Shown here: in pieces, positions 9,981-17,614 of the stretch
Layout: the number at the start of each line of letters is the position of its first letter
How positions within the stretch are numbered: position 1 is the stretch's first letter
DNA from: Oceanococcus sp.
Lineage (GTDB): Bacteria > Pseudomonadota > Gammaproteobacteria > Nevskiales > Oceanococcaceae
NCBI GenBank assembly: GCA_030147945.1
Contig: JASBUL010000012.1
Span: forward strand, 1-49,237
Reading direction: 5' to 3'
DNA length: 49,237 nucleotides
Position numbers and translations under genes: made by a program
The notes under the pieces: model-generated
Seen by the model: the letters and a program-made list of their open reading frames with translations, nothing else
The model's database searches: none
What the model was told of the DNA's origin: nothing

Positions 9981-10802
9981 ATGAAACTCATTTCTGCCGC
10001 CGTAGTCAGCGCTGCGCTGCTGACCCCGCTGAATGCCTTGGCCCACGACACCTGGCTGCTGCCGTCCAAGACGGTGCTCGCCAGCGGCCAGTGGGTCACC
10101 GTGGATGCCGCCGCATCCACCCTGCCGTTCATCAAGGATCACGCGCCGCTGCGTCTCAACGACGATAACCTGCGCATCACCGCCCCCGACGGCAGCGCGG
10201 TCGAGGCGCAAAACCTCGCCATCGGCAAATTGCGCAGCACCTTTGACCTGCAACTCACCCAGGAAGGCACTTACAAAATCGCCGTGCTCTTCGACGCCAT
10301 CATGGCCAGTTGGGAAGATGGCGATCAGCGCCATCGCTGGCCACCGCGCGGCGGCAGCTTCAGCGCCGAGGGCTTTGCCAAGGCGGTGCCCAAAAAGGCC
10401 AAGAATCTGCGAGTGACGCAGATGATCCGGCGCATGGAGACTTATGTCACCGCAGGCCAGCCCGACGCAGGCGCACTCAAGCCCCAAGGCAAGGGGCTCG
10501 AACTGGTGCCGGTCACGCCATTCAATGATTTGTACAGCGACGAATCAGCCACCTTCCAGTTGCTGCTCGATGGCAAGCCGGCCGCCAATCAGGCTGTTGA
10601 GGTGATCGCCGACGGAGTGCGTTACAGAACGGCCGTGAACGAAATCGCGCTCACCACCGATAAAGATGGCCGCTTCAGCATCACCTGGCCCGGCCCTGGC
10701 ATGTACTGGCTGAAAACCAGCCTGCGCGATGACAAAGCCACAAAACCGGCAACCGAGCGCAACCTCAGCTTCACCGGCATTCTGGAAGTGCTGTCGCCGT
10801 AG
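9981..10802 (+). CDS. Exported DUF4198 protein
   Basis: 273 aa with a signal peptide (about 1-21, ending NALA), then HDTWLLPS, the usual N-terminus of mature DUF4198 proteins, whose exposed histidine has been suggested to bind metal. Further family features are the beta-sandwich segments TFDLQLTQEGTYKIAV and the C-terminal FSITWPGPGMYWLKTSL. AAGGAA precedes ATG 9981; the nearby upstream ATG/ATA codons lack a signal peptide. Some family members are linked to nickel or iron uptake. Here it probably binds the metal or its chelate in the periplasm; that is inferred from the operon. Confidence 0.82.
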   Translation: MKLISAAVVSAALLTPLNALAHDTWLLPSKTVLASGQWVTVDAAASTLPFIKDHAPLRLNDDNLRITAPDGSAVEAQNLAIGKLRSTFDLQLTQEGTYKIAVLFDAIMASWEDGDQRHRWPPRGGSFSAEGFAKAVPKKAKNLRVTQMIRRMETYVTAGQPDAGALKPQGKGLELVPVTPFNDLYSDESATFQLLLDGKPAANQAVEVIADGVRYRTAVNEIALTTDKDGRFSITWPGPGMYWLKTSLRDDKATKPATERNLSFTGILEVLSP

Positions 10803-10816
10803 CTGACCATCCGCTG

Positions 10817-12244
10817 ATGCCTGCCCCCACCACCTACAGACTGATAACCGCCGCACTGCTGGGCGTGGCCGGCCTGTTGTGGTGGTGGCAACCAGCGCCA
10901 CTGATCTGGACTCAACCCGATGCCCAACGCCTGCTCGGCATCGGGTTGTTGCTGACCGTGTATCTGTTGCTGTGCGCGTGGTGGCTGAAACCACAGCAGC
11001 GTGCCCACGCAGCGGGCGCCGCCGACATCAGTGTGGTTTATGCCAGCCAAAGCGGCACCGCTCAGAACATCGCACGACAAACCGCTGATGCTTTGCGCAG
11101 CGCGGATTGTGCGGTTCACACCATGGCGCTGGAGCATTTCAGACCGGAGTTGAGCCACAACTGCCCGCACTGGTTGTTCGTGGTCAGCACAACGGGTGAA
11201 GGCGACCCGCCGGATCATGCTCTGGCGTTCGCCCGCGCAAGCCTGCAAAGCCCGGCGGCACTGGCCGGCTTGCGCTACGCGGTCCTCGCGCTGGGTGATC
11301 GCAGTTATCCGCATTTCTGCGCCTTCGGTCGCAAGCTGGACAACTGGCTGCGTGAAAGCCAGGCCAGCCCCCTGTTTCCCTGCATCGAGGCCGACGATGC
11401 CAATCCCGCCACACTCAAGCATTGGCAGGAGTCACTGCGCGTAAGCTTCGCCCGCCGCGCGCTGAGTTGGCAGGAATCCGACTATGCCGACTGGATGCTG
11501 AGCGAGCGCGAGCACCTGAACCCTGGCAGCCCCGGCGGCGCCATTTTTCGCCTGTGCCTGACACCAACGGATCCCACCGCGCTGAGCTGGGAGGCTGGCG
11601 ACATTGCCGAAATTCAGGTGCCCGACGGGCGTTCTGGCCAGGCCCACAAGCGCGAGTACTCGATTGCCTCGATTGCCCAGGACGGACGCCTGGAACTGCT
11701 GGTACGCCGGATGTTTCACCCCGATGGCCGACCCGGCCTGGGCTCGCAGCACCTGACCGAACAGCTTGAGCCCGGCCAGCCACTGCGCCTGCGCATCCGC
11801 AGCAACAGCAATTTCCACCCGCCCCCTGACCATGCGCCCCTGATTCTGATCGGCAATGGGACCGGTCTTGCCGGTCTGCGCGCACATCTGCATGCCCGTC
11901 AGCACAAAGGCCTCGGGCGCAACTGGCTGTTGTTTGGCGAACGCAGTCGCCAGCACGACGGCTTGCTCGGCGATGAGTTGGAGCAGGCTCAGCGCAATGG
12001 CGCGCTGCAGCGTCTGGACCGCACCTATTCACGTGAAGGCGAGACGCTGCGTTATGTTCAGGATGCTGTGCTGGCGGCCGCCGACAGCGTGCGTACGTGG
12101 GTGGCCGAAGGCGCCTGCATCTACGTCTGTGGCAGCAGTCACGGCATGGCACCGGGGGTCAGCGCGGCCCTGGTCGAAATCCTCGGCCAGACTGCCGTGG
12201 ACCGCCTGCGCAGTGAAGGCCGCTACCGCAGCGACGTCTACTAG
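10817..12244 (+). CDS. Membrane-anchored FMN/FAD/NADPH reductase (CysJ-like)
   Basis: 475 aa. Two N-terminal membrane helices (about 8-25 and 38-57) are followed by a flavodoxin domain with YASQSGTAQ at 75-83 as the FMN phosphate loop, TTGEGDPP and LGDRSYPHF. A ferredoxin-NADP reductase module follows: REYSIAS (FAD), GNGTGLAGLRAHL (NADPH) and a terminal tyrosine of the kind that stacks on FAD. This is the architecture of sulfite-reductase flavoprotein and P450 reductase, but tethered to the inner membrane. As the last gene of the Fur-type module it probably supplies NADPH electrons to the PepSY protein for ferric reduction. It could instead or also serve CysI, since no other cysJ is present in the window. 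Confidence 0.83.
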   Translation: MPAPTTYRLITAALLGVAGLLWWWQPAPLIWTQPDAQRLLGIGLLLTVYLLLCAWWLKPQQRAHAAGAADISVVYASQSGTAQNIARQTADALRSADCAVHTMALEHFRPELSHNCPHWLFVVSTTGEGDPPDHALAFARASLQSPAALAGLRYAVLALGDRSYPHFCAFGRKLDNWLRESQASPLFPCIEADDANPATLKHWQESLRVSFARRALSWQESDYADWMLSEREHLNPGSPGGAIFRLCLTPTDPTALSWEAGDIAEIQVPDGRSGQAHKREYSIASIAQDGRLELLVRRMFHPDGRPGLGSQHLTEQLEPGQPLRLRIRSNSNFHPPPDHAPLILIGNGTGLAGLRAHLHARQHKGLGRNWLLFGERSRQHDGLLGDELEQAQRNGALQRLDRTYSREGETLRYVQDAVLAAADSVRTWVAEGACIYVCGSSHGMAPGVSAALVEILGQTAVDRLRSEGRYRSDVY

Positions 12245-12279
12245 CCCAGCAGATCCCCGGTCCGGTTTACAATCGGCGC

Positions 12280-12522
12280 ATGAGGATTAGCCTGATACCT
12301 TACGGCCCACTGGTGGGCGTGCTGGGCGAACCACCGCTCGATCTGGAACTGGAAGCGAGCGACGCGCAAGCCCTGCTGGCCGAACTGCACCAGCGTTTCC
12401 CCGCACTCGAACCCTGGACGCAGCGTATTGCCTGCGCCTGTGGTGACAGCCTGCTCGGCCCGCACAGCGCGATTCATGACGGCGACGAGATCGCTCTGAT
12501 CCCGCCGGTCAGTGGAGGCTGA
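12280..12522 (+). CDS. moaD: Molybdopterin synthase sulfur carrier MoaD
   Basis: 80 aa ubiquitin-fold protein. The C-terminal PPVSGG ends in the GG tail that is adenylated by MoeB and carries the thiocarboxylate. Also visible are the MoaD-like N-terminus ISLIPYGPLVGVLG and the DGDEIALIPP strand. It is unusually short on charged residues near the middle but of normal length. The stop is separated from the moaE ATG by one base. It follows the iron module rather than moaA, so the moa genes are not contiguous. Confidence 0.92.
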   Translation: MRISLIPYGPLVGVLGEPPLDLELEASDAQALLAELHQRFPALEPWTQRIACACGDSLLGPHSAIHDGDEIALIPPVSGG

Positions 12523-12523
12523 C

Positions 12524-12946
12524 ATGCATCTGACCCACAACGCGATCGCCCTGGAACCGCTGCTCGCCAGCACCAGCAACGCCTGCGGCGCCTCGCTGCT
12601 GTTCACCGGCACGGTGCGCGAGCACAACGAAGGTCGCCCGGTCAACGGCATGCGCTACACCGCACACGAACCATTGGCCGAAAAAGCGCTGGCCGAAATC
12701 TGCCGGGAAGCCGAACAACAGTTCGCGGTGGCTGCGTGCCACATCGTGCACCGTCTGGGCGAGCTGCGCCTGGGTGATATCAGCGTGGCCATTGTGGTGC
12801 ATTCGGCTCACCGCGCCGCCGCCTACGAGGCATCACGCTTTGCCATCGAGGCGCTCAAGGCGCGGGTTCCGATCTTCAAGCAGGAGTTTTACACCGACGG
12901 CGACGCCCGTTATCTGGATGGCCAGACCCTGGACGCCGCCCTGTAA
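12524..12946 (+). CDS. moaE: Molybdopterin synthase catalytic subunit MoaE
   Basis: 140 aa. Together with MoaD it converts cyclic pyranopterin monophosphate to molybdopterin. Family signatures are FTGTVREHNEGRPVNGMRYTAHEPLAE, HRLGELRLGDISVAIVVHSAHRAAA, and KARVPIFKQEF, which holds the catalytic lysines. ATG 12524 is preceded by GGAGG at 12513-12517, inside the end of moaD; GTG 12512 would add four residues and is unlikely. Its end meets the convergent membrane-protein gene at 12950. Confidence 0.94.
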   Translation: MHLTHNAIALEPLLASTSNACGASLLFTGTVREHNEGRPVNGMRYTAHEPLAEKALAEICREAEQQFAVAACHIVHRLGELRLGDISVAIVVHSAHRAAAYEASRFAIEALKARVPIFKQEFYTDGDARYLDGQTLDAAL

Positions 12947-12949
12947 ATC

Positions 12950-13912
12950 TCAGGCCGACGTGGATGGTGTTTTCGGTGTCCAGTTCATGGCGCGGGTCTT
13001 CAACTCCCCGAACTTGTCGGACACCGATTCCAGCTTCTGCTCCCACTCCGGATTGGGTTGCTGATCACGGGTGACACTGAAGTACACCTGCATCAAGGCG
13101 GTCATGCCGAAGGGTTCGATCACGGCCTGCTTCACGCCCCAGGCGAAAACCACGGCGATGACGAAGGTCAGCGGCCCGGCGCTGCCCGGGAACAGGGCCA
13201 CCAGCCCGGCCACCGGCGCCAGGATCAGCATGAACACCAGCAAGGTCAGGCCCCAGATCACGATCGACAAGACCGCGGCATTGCGCAGAAACGTGGTGTA
13301 GTTCTGGGCATACAGCACCAGGGCCGTGCGCGCTGAAGCCCACGGGTTGCCAGAACGCGTGCGGATGTTGTGCGCCAGGATGACTTCATCCAGATAGGTC
13401 AGCGACAGCTCGATAACCTTGTTGAGAAACTTCACCAGACCCTCAAGCCCCGGAATCGGCAGGATCGCCGCAATGGTGAAGAACACCCGGTTGAACGACT
13501 TGAGCACACCCTTGATGAGCTGATCGACGCCAAACAGCACCGAGGATTCGGTGAAGCGCTCGCGCACCGCCGCCTGGGCGTACTCGATCTGACCTTTGCC
13601 CTGCGGGATCTCGCCACCGTCCATGACCTCAACCAGCACCGTAATGTGCCCGGCCTTGACCATGTAGAGCAGATACTCACGCAGGAAATACATCGCCGCA
13701 CTGGCCAGCCCGAAACCGAACAGGCCGCCGTAGGTGCCGCCGGTGGCCGCATCACCGAAGATGCTGCCCGCGCCATAACCCATGCCGGCGCCCACGCCGG
13801 TGATGAGCACGAATGCCAACGTTATGCCGAAATAGATAAGAAAGCGGAAAACCAGAAACGGCGCGGTCTTGCCGAGCAGGCTGATCACGCCGCCGATCTG
13901 AAAATCTTTCAT
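12950..13912 (-). CDS. Conserved-looking polytopic membrane protein, function unknown
   Basis: 320 aa; I do not recognise a named family. Helices are visible near residues 15-40 (FLVFRFLIYFGITLAFVLITG), 60-80, 150-175, 215-240 and 245-265. A glycine-rich segment (GAGMGYGAGSIFGDAATGGTYGGLFGFG) looks like a pore or helix-packing motif. A soluble stretch at about 95-140 contains VEVMDGGEIPQGKGQIEYAQ, and the C-terminal tail is polar. It is a monocistronic gene between convergent moaE and the sulfatase operon, with 85 bp separating it from the sulfatase stop. Whether it belongs with either group is unclear. Confidence 0.72.
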   Translation of the reverse strand: MKDFQIGGVISLLGKTAPFLVFRFLIYFGITLAFVLITGVGAGMGYGAGSIFGDAATGGTYGGLFGFGLASAAMYFLREYLLYMVKAGHITVLVEVMDGGEIPQGKGQIEYAQAAVRERFTESSVLFGVDQLIKGVLKSFNRVFFTIAAILPIPGLEGLVKFLNKVIELSLTYLDEVILAHNIRTRSGNPWASARTALVLYAQNYTTFLRNAAVLSIVIWGLTLLVFMLILAPVAGLVALFPGSAGPLTFVIAVVFAWGVKQAVIEPFGMTALMQVYFSVTRDQQPNPEWEQKLESVSDKFGELKTRAMNWTPKTPSTSA

Positions 13913-13997
13913 GACTGAACTCCATGCAGTGCCCCGATAGCCACAGCATATAAGTCACGACACAAGGCGACTGTGACGGTGCTCTCAGTCACATCGC

Positions 13998-15650
13998 TCA
14001 GTTCAGCCAGTACACGTATTCATCATCGGCGCTCTCGGCATCCAGCAGGGTCTTGTCGATCTGCACCGGCAACTCGACCAGGCTTGGCCAGGCCGGCTCA
14101 AGCATGCCCGCATTGTGCTGTGCGAGCCGTGCGCGCAAGGCTTCGACACGCTCGGGAAAGCGTGCCGACACCTCATGCTGCTCGGTCGGGTCCGTATCGA
14201 GATGAAACAGCCAGGTTTTGCGCGGACGCTCAGCCACCTGCAGCTTCCAGCCGTCGGCGATAACCATCTGGTAGCTTCCGGAGCGCCAGAACAAGGCCTC
14301 ATGGGGCGCCGCGTCGCGCTCGCCGCGCAGATGTGGCAGCAGATTGACGCCGTCTATGACCCGATCGGCGGGCATCGTCGCACCGGCGGCGGCAGCCGCA
14401 GTGGGCACAATATCCATACTGGTCACCGGGTGTGGGTAGTCGACACCCGCCGGCAGATGGGCTGGCCACTGCGCCAGCATCGGCACGTGCACGCCACCTT
14501 CAAACAGGGTCAGTTTCCAACCGCGGTATGGCTTATTGACCTCGGGCAGACCAAGGTAATTTGGCGCCCCGTTGTCACTGGTCACAACCAGCAAAGTGTT
14601 GTCCGCCAGGCCGTTGGCGGCCAGCGCATCGCGCACCCGCCCGACGCTGCGATCGACCGCACGCAGCATGGCGCCGTAAACGCGCCGTCGATGATCGCTG
14701 ATGTGGGCCAAGGCCGCGTAATCCTCGCGTGTGGCCTGCAGCGGCGTGTGCGGCGCCCAGTGCGCCAGATACAGGAAGAACGGCCGGTTTCGATTGGCCT
14801 CGATCACCTTGACCGCCTCATCGGTGTAGTAATCGGTCAGGTAACCGCCTGGTTCGAACCACGCCCCGCCGTTGTAGCTCGTTGCGTAGCGCATATTGGC
14901 CCACAGGAAACGGTCGATGGGGTCAAAATCCTGGCGTGAATTGACCACCTCGGGATGGTCCTGCGGCAGATACAGACCGTTTTCCAGATACAGGCTTTCA
15001 TCAAAACCCTGATTGAGCGGACGCAGTTCGGGCGTGCCCCCCAGATGCCATTTGCCGATATGGACGTTGTGATAGCCGCGCTCGGCCAGGATTTCGGCCA
15101 GGGTCACCTCGGACGGCGGCAGACCGAGCTGATCGAAATCAGCCACTTCGCCGCTGCGTTGCGGATGTGTCACCACCGGCAGACGGCGCGGCGTCTGACC
15201 GTAGATCAGCGGCGCCACCCGCGCCATATTGCCAGGCAGAGGGGTGAATTCGAAGCCGAAGCGCGTGGCATAACGGCCGGTCAACAAGGCCGCACGTGAC
15301 GGCGCGCAAATGGCATTGGCGGCATAGCCCCGGGTGAAGCGCACGCCCTGCTGCGCCACGGCGTCGATGTTCGGTGTCGGCACTTCCGGCATGCCGCCAC
15401 CGTAGCTGCTGACATCATTGAAACCCAGGTCATCGAACAGGATGAGCACCACATTGGGCGGGCGCTGCAGCGGGTCTTGCGTGGCCTGAGCCGGCCCCTG
15501 CATCCATGCCACCGGCTGGTTGGCCGCCACCGGATGACGCAGATCAGTGAGCCAGCCACTGATGTGCAACAGGATATAGGTGCGCCCCATGTACACACTG
15601 GCGAGCACAAGCGCCAACACCGCGGCACTGATCAGCACGGCACGTTTCAT
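13998..15650 (-). CDS. Cys-type sulfatase, membrane-anchored
   Basis: 550 aa. Hydrolyses sulfate esters using formylglycine made from Cys115 in CAPSRAALLTGR (115-126), a complete sulfatase signature. Metal ligands are visible in LILFDDLGFND (Asp73, Asp74) and VTSDNGAPN; HIGKWHLGG supplies substrate/sulfate-binding Lys and His. The N-terminal hydrophobic helix (4-20) without an obvious cleavage site suggests periplasmic display from an inner-membrane anchor. ATG 15650 is one base after the stop of the maturase gene, and AAGGAA in the maturase's last codons serves as ribosome binding site, so enzyme and activator are translationally linked. The substrate is unknown; arylsulfatase-like by overall form. 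Confidence 0.9.
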   Translation of the reverse strand: MKRAVLISAAVLALVLASVYMGRTYILLHISGWLTDLRHPVAANQPVAWMQGPAQATQDPLQRPPNVVLILFDDLGFNDVSSYGGGMPEVPTPNIDAVAQQGVRFTRGYAANAICAPSRAALLTGRYATRFGFEFTPLPGNMARVAPLIYGQTPRRLPVVTHPQRSGEVADFDQLGLPPSEVTLAEILAERGYHNVHIGKWHLGGTPELRPLNQGFDESLYLENGLYLPQDHPEVVNSRQDFDPIDRFLWANMRYATSYNGGAWFEPGGYLTDYYTDEAVKVIEANRNRPFFLYLAHWAPHTPLQATREDYAALAHISDHRRRVYGAMLRAVDRSVGRVRDALAANGLADNTLLVVTSDNGAPNYLGLPEVNKPYRGWKLTLFEGGVHVPMLAQWPAHLPAGVDYPHPVTSMDIVPTAAAAAGATMPADRVIDGVNLLPHLRGERDAAPHEALFWRSGSYQMVIADGWKLQVAERPRKTWLFHLDTDPTEQHEVSARFPERVEALRARLAQHNAGMLEPAWPSLVELPVQIDKTLLDAESADDEYVYWLN

Positions 15651-15651
15651 C

Positions 15652-16485
15652 TTATTCCTTCACATCGCGGGCGCAGCGAAAGCCCACATGCATGAGGGCC
15701 GAATCCGGCGTGGCATGGGCACGCGCACTGACCCGAAAGCCGTAACACACATGCGGATCACACAGGAACGAACCGCCCCGCTGCACCTTCTCGGTTTGCG
15801 CCCCACCGCTCGCGGGTGGATAGGGCTGATACCAGTCCGCCGTCCACTCCCAGACGTTGCCGGCCAGGTCCTCGAAACCCAGCGCATCCTGGCCGTACGC
15901 CCCCACCGGCGAAGTCGCTTTGTAACCGTCCTCGGCGGTGTTGATGGCAGGAAATACGCCGGTCCAGACATTGGCCTTGTACTCGCCCTGATCGACCAGA
16001 CGGCGGCCAAAGGCGTGCTTGTCACCGTGACCGGCAAGACGCGCGGCGTACTCGAACTCGATCTCGCTGGGCAGTCTCTTGCCCTGCGCCGCGCAATACG
16101 CCTGGGCGTCATGCCAGGACACCTGGGTCACCGGATGATCGGCCTCGGCCTCGGGACCCTGTGGCCCCAAGGGCTGACGCCAGTATGCTCCCTCAAGAAG
16201 GGTCCAGCGGCCGCTGCCAAAACGCATCACCGCCGCACTACCCAATCGCTGAGCATCGGTTTGCACGCTGTTTTGCATCACATATTCCGCAAACGCGCTC
16301 ACGCTGACCGGCCCACGATCCAGCTCAAAGCTCGGCACATGAACGCTGAAAGCGGGTCGCTCATCGGGATGGCCCTGATCGTCCCCGATACGCGTGTCGC
16401 CACCTGGCAGGCGAATCATGTCGGCATGCGCCACGCCAAGCATCAAGCCGAGGCCGAGCAGGCCGCAGGCCGTGACGCCTCTCAC
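15652..16485 (-). CDS. Exported formylglycine-generating enzyme (SUMF1 family)
   Basis: 277 aa. The family oxidises the active-site Cys of sulfatases to formylglycine, with O2 and a copper-binding cysteine pair. Both cysteines are present, Cys242 and Cys247, in RGGSFLCDPHVCYGFRVSAR, with the same spacing as human FGE Cys336/Cys341; many SUMF1-domain proteins lack them. LPSEIEFEYAAR, NVWEWTADW and GFRCA are intact. The start is GTG 16485, overlapping the upstream TGA as GTGA, and yields a Sec signal peptide MRGVTACGLLGLGLMLGVAHA; an ATG at 16542 would overlap that gene by 61 bp and bury the signal. It is followed at once by its likely client sulfatase. Maturation in the periplasm is inferred. 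Confidence 0.88.
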   Translation of the reverse strand: MRGVTACGLLGLGLMLGVAHADMIRLPGGDTRIGDDQGHPDERPAFSVHVPSFELDRGPVSVSAFAEYVMQNSVQTDAQRLGSAAVMRFGSGRWTLLEGAYWRQPLGPQGPEAEADHPVTQVSWHDAQAYCAAQGKRLPSEIEFEYAARLAGHGDKHAFGRRLVDQGEYKANVWTGVFPAINTAEDGYKATSPVGAYGQDALGFEDLAGNVWEWTADWYQPYPPASGGAQTEKVQRGGSFLCDPHVCYGFRVSARAHATPDSALMHVGFRCARDVKE

Positions 16486-17588
16486 GCTGCGTCCCCACCG
16501 ATCGGCCGCACGTGCAAAGCCATGCGTTGCAGACGCGGCCATGTTCGATGCATAGCTTGTTCAGCCGCGTAATCGGACAACCAGGTGTCGACCGTGGCCC
16601 GCTGCGTGCTGTCCATGTGCGCATAGGCCTCATGCGCGCGCTGCAGCATCCACAGACTGAACGGGCGTGCCTTGCAGCGAAAGGGTCGCCCGACCAGACT
16701 CAAGGACACCTCGCCAAGCGCACGCGAGTAACCGCGCCCCGGCGCCGGTTCGGGCACTTTTTTCAGCGCCTCGCGGGTTGCTTCCAGATAGGTCCAGAAC
16801 TCGCCAAACACCGATTCGAACAGCGGTGCGAGCGTCGCGGCGATGGCGTCGTCGGGGAGAAATTCACCATCCTGCCCGTCCGGATGCTGCATACGTTCGA
16901 TCCATGCGGCAAGGTGCGGGCGCGCGGCGATCAGATGCTCCGCCGGATAGGGGTCCCGTCCCAGATGCGCGTACAGCGGGCCAATCAATCCGTAGTCGCC
17001 CAGACTGGGACGCCCGCCCAGCAGATAGCGATGTTCGGCAAAGTGGCGGTCCAGCGCATCACACATGTGCTCGCTCCAGGCTTCGATCGCGTCAACCTGA
17101 TCGGGCAGCACACCCAGCCCGGGCAGGAACGAACGCATGCTCATGGCGACCCGTTCGATGACCCGGTTCTTGAGCCAGCGTGGCGCATAGGGCAGCAGAT
17201 TGTCGCCACCCTCGGGCTGGAAAATCTCGCGGTAATTCTGTGCGAAGTGCCAGCGATAATGCATCGCACTGGCCAGCCAGAATTCATCCCCCCAGGCTTC
17301 CAGAAGATAGGCGGCGATGCGCTGACGCGGGCCATCAGGCACCACCGGCGCCTGCGGAAAGCGACCTTCCAGCACATCGATGATGTGCGAGGTGTCCTGC
17401 AGCCACTCACCTTCCGGCGTAACCAGCACCGGCATCACCTGGGCGCCGGTCTCGCGGCGGATCTGGCGCATGTCCCAGAGGCTTGCCCGGCGTTCTTCAT
17501 AGGGAATGTTCTTGTGGCGCAGATAGGCGCGCAATTTGCCGCTGTACAGCGACATCTCCCAACCGAAAAAACGGTACGTTTCACGCAT
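16482..17588 (-). CDS. Glutathione S-transferase-like protein with long C-terminus
   Basis: 368 aa, against 200-230 for typical GSTs. Residues 1-85 form the thioredoxin-like half: FFGWEMSLYSGKLRAYLRH at the active-site helix, VMPVLVTPEG with the cis-proline, and DTSHIIDVLE at the glutathione-binding turn. A helical C-terminal half follows with YLLGGRPSLGDYGLIGPLYAHLGRDP, the conserved N-capping/staple region. About 130 further residues show no known domain. No signal peptide is seen, so it is cytoplasmic, unlike its operon partners. It lies 26 bp after the MBL gene and overlaps the maturase gene by 4 bp. It may process the desulfated product or protect against reactive intermediates; both are guesses. 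Confidence 0.8.
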   Translation of the reverse strand: MRETYRFFGWEMSLYSGKLRAYLRHKNIPYEERRASLWDMRQIRRETGAQVMPVLVTPEGEWLQDTSHIIDVLEGRFPQAPVVPDGPRQRIAAYLLEAWGDEFWLASAMHYRWHFAQNYREIFQPEGGDNLLPYAPRWLKNRVIERVAMSMRSFLPGLGVLPDQVDAIEAWSEHMCDALDRHFAEHRYLLGGRPSLGDYGLIGPLYAHLGRDPYPAEHLIAARPHLAAWIERMQHPDGQDGEFLPDDAIAATLAPLFESVFGEFWTYLEATREALKKVPEPAPGRGYSRALGEVSLSLVGRPFRCKARPFSLWMLQRAHEAYAHMDSTQRATVDTWLSDYAAEQAMHRTWPRLQRMALHVRPIGGDAA

Positions 17589-17614
17589 ACTTAAATCCAG
17601 GGTCTGTGCTGCGC

